In this document: in pieces, positions 62,520 through 64,000 of the stretch
How positions within the stretch are numbered: the stretch's first letter is position 1
How the letters are laid out: each line of letters opens with the position of its first letter
From: Lampropedia hyalina DSM 16112
GTDB taxonomy: Bacteria; Pseudomonadota; Gammaproteobacteria; Burkholderiales; Burkholderiaceae_C
NCBI RefSeq assembly: GCF_900129055.1
Contig: NZ_FQUZ01000005.1
Span: 1 to 64,000, forward strand
Direction: 5' to 3'
DNA length: 64,000 nt
Program-made: the position numbers and the translations under genes
The notes under the pieces: model-generated
Seen by the model: the letters and a program-made list of their open reading frames with translations, nothing else
What the model was told of the DNA's origin: nothing
Database searches by the model: none

Positions 62520-63974
62520 TCACAGCATGGGCGATGCCAGTCGGGCAGCGGCTTCCAGCAACCGTTGCCCGAATGGGAGCAGACGCTGCTGGGGCACGGG
62601 GCGGCACAATTGCTTCTCGCGTTCAAACTGCTGCGCCAGCACCTCGGCAAAGCCGGTGTCATACACCCCCACGGCCACTTCATAATTCAGACGGAAACTG
62701 CGAATGTCGAAATTGGCCGTACCGATGTAGCCAAAACGCTCATCCACCACCATCGTTTTGGCATGCAGCATCCGCGCCTCGAACTCCCAGATCTGCACGC
62801 CGGCTCCGCGCAGTTCATCGAAATAGGAGCGCGCCGCCAGCGTGACCAGCCGGGAGTCGGACTGCCGGGGCACCATGATCTGCACATCCACGCCACGCAG
62901 GGCGGCATTCGTCAGAGCCATCATGGCAGCTTCGGTGGGCACGAAATACGGCGTGGTGAGCAGCACCCGCTTGCGGGCGGCGTGAATGGCCTCGACCAGA
63001 ATGCGGTGAATCGGCTCATCCGGGTTGTTGGGGCCGGAAGCGAACAGTTGCACATCGTAGCGACCCACATCCGCCACCTTCAGGTATTGCCGCCACTCGG
63101 GCAGGCAGTCGCCGATCTTCATGTCGCGGGCATAGCACCAGTCTTCCAGAAACACGAACTGCAACCAGAACACCAGGTTGCCCTGCACGCGCAGATGCAG
63201 GTCGTGATAGGCATCGGAGCGCACGCGCCGATCCTGCTTGTCGGAAATATTCACCCCACCGGTGAAGGCCGTGGTGCCGTCACAGACCACGATTTTGCGG
63301 TGGGTGCGGTAGTTGATGACGGGCCGCCAGCGGCGGCCCAGCCGGGAGTCGTGGAACAGGGCCACCTCCCCCCCCGCATCCAGCAACGGTTGCAGGAACT
63401 TGCGGCGAACCTTCTTCGACCCCAGCGCGTCCAGCAGCAGGCGCACCTGTACGCCTTCGCGGGCCTTCTGCACCAACAGATCGCGCAGGCGGGTGCCGGT
63501 GCGGTCGGGATGGTAGATGTAATACTCCAGATGGACATGGTGCTGTGCAGCGGCAATCGCCGCCATGATGGCATCGAAGGTTTCGGCACCCCCTACCAGC
63601 AGATCCACATGGTGCGCCGTGCTGGGGAAAATGCCGGTGGTGCCCAGCCCGAGACGGGCAATCTGCAACAGGTCGGCCGGGGCATGGCTGGTACGGTTTT
63701 TCAGGGTCTGAAGCTCGTCGCTGACATAGGGCATCACGCCGTTGCGCAAACGCCGGAACACCTGCTTGCGCAGACGCTGCGGCCCCAGGAAATAAAAGAT
63801 CAGAAATCCCACATAGGGCAGCAGCCCCAGCACCAGAATCCAGCTGATGGTCGCCACCGGTGCGCGTTTTTGCAGAATCACCCAGCCGATCAGGGCAACC
63901 ACATACATGAACCAGGCCGTCAGCAAAATGCCCCACAGCAGTGGCGAAGGTTGCAGGTTCGCGAAGATTTCCAT
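62520..63974 (-). CDS. cls: Cardiolipin synthase
   Basis: 484 residues, inner-membrane enzyme joining two phosphatidylglycerols. Two N-terminal membrane helices (LLWGILLTAWFMYVVALIGW; ATISWILVLGLLPYVGFLIF), then a phospholipase-D fold with two HKD motifs: THRKIVVCDGTTAFTGGVN near residue 222 and MLHAKTMVVDERFGYIGTAN near 400. ClsA-type layout. Complete within the window; its promoter lies at or beyond the right edge (63975-64000 shows no gene). Confidence 0.95.
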   Translation of the reverse strand: MEIFANLQPSPLLWGILLTAWFMYVVALIGWVILQKRAPVATISWILVLGLLPYVGFLIFYFLGPQRLRKQVFRRLRNGVMPYVSDELQTLKNRTSHAPADLLQIARLGLGTTGIFPSTAHHVDLLVGGAETFDAIMAAIAAAQHHVHLEYYIYHPDRTGTRLRDLLVQKAREGVQVRLLLDALGSKKVRRKFLQPLLDAGGEVALFHDSRLGRRWRPVINYRTHRKIVVCDGTTAFTGGVNISDKQDRRVRSDAYHDLHLRVQGNLVFWLQFVFLEDWCYARDMKIGDCLPEWRQYLKVADVGRYDVQLFASGPNNPDEPIHRILVEAIHAARKRVLLTTPYFVPTEAAMMALTNAALRGVDVQIMVPRQSDSRLVTLAARSYFDELRGAGVQIWEFEARMLHAKTMVVDERFGYIGTANFDIRSFRLNYEVAVGVYDTGFAEVLAQQFEREKQLCRPVPQQRLLPFGQRLLEAAARLASPML

Positions 63975-64000
63975 GCGGATTTTTGTGTCAGGAGTGAACG

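Overview
The window looks like a chromosome segment of a betaproteobacterium, most likely a Burkholderiales/Comamonadaceae-type organism. This rests on its high G+C content, on L28 (rpmB) and L33 (rpmG) proteins and a BktB-type thiolase that read like those of that group, and on the argH / algZ-algR gene order. No rRNA, tRNA or CRISPR array was seen. Most of the DNA is ordinary core chromosome; the accessory parts are small and concentrated at 1-450, 47.3-48.5 kb and in dispersed palindromic repeats.

Layout. 1-450: 3' end of an IS200/IS605-type tnpB with its guide-RNA end. 0.45-8.0 kb: comEC(-), ridA-like, trxA, rho, an OmpA-domain lipid- or membrane-anchored protein, fumC(-). 8.9-12.4 kb: proVWX osmoprotectant importer. 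12.4-15.2 kb: a likely nitric-oxide-responsive module, made of a CysJ-like diflavin reductase, an Aer-type PAS protein and a divergent NsrR-type Rrf2 regulator, with an NsrR-like operator between them. 15.1-18.6 kb: tsaD, lgt, a DUF4124 protein and pyrE, all on the minus strand. 18.6-25.4 kb: xthA, an esterase, an MBL-fold hydrolase, a GT87 membrane protein, ispB, a small secreted protein and an SLC13 permease. 25.4-28.5 kb: thiE, thiM, a TPP riboswitch and argH on the minus strand. 28.6-30.8 kb: algZ/algR-type two-component system and a small unknown gene. 30.8-36.7 kb: an ethanol/aldehyde oxidation module (AcoR-like sigma-54 activator, aldehyde dehydrogenase behind a good -24/-12 promoter, adhP, DUF779). 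36.7-42.1 kb: tex and metQNI. 42.4-43.6 kb: folE plus a BLUF-fold protein that lacks the photoactive residues. 43.7-47.3 kb: a DUF2868 membrane protein, a DUF3482 GTPase and a PsiE-family protein in one operon. 47.3-48.5 kb: an accessory scar with an IS110 transposase fragment and one integron-cassette-like gene. 48.6-64 kb: a stand-alone cNMP-binding protein, ftsK, trxB, rpmB-rpmG, a rhodanese, an FtsX-type permease, rarA, an OsmC protein, ilvA, greA, bktB and a cardiolipin synthase.

Points most worth attention: (1) the NsrR-type regulator with a 14-residue insertion inside its cluster-binding loop, coupled to a PAS protein and a diflavin reductase; (2) the BLUF protein with Tyr, Gln and Trp of the photocycle replaced, translationally coupled to an unusual FolE; (3) a family of about 79-bp palindromic repeats at 22.4, 36.1 and 39.1 kb, one copy being a composite built round a perfect 16-bp hairpin and one supplying the stop codon of the upstream gene; (4) the integron-cassette relic next to an IS110 remnant; (5) a terminator hairpin in the greA leader, arranged like GraL of E. 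coli, and an unassigned strong terminator ahead of ilvA.

All calls come from reading the sequence and its translations; no database search was run. Names rest on recognised motifs and remembered family sequences.
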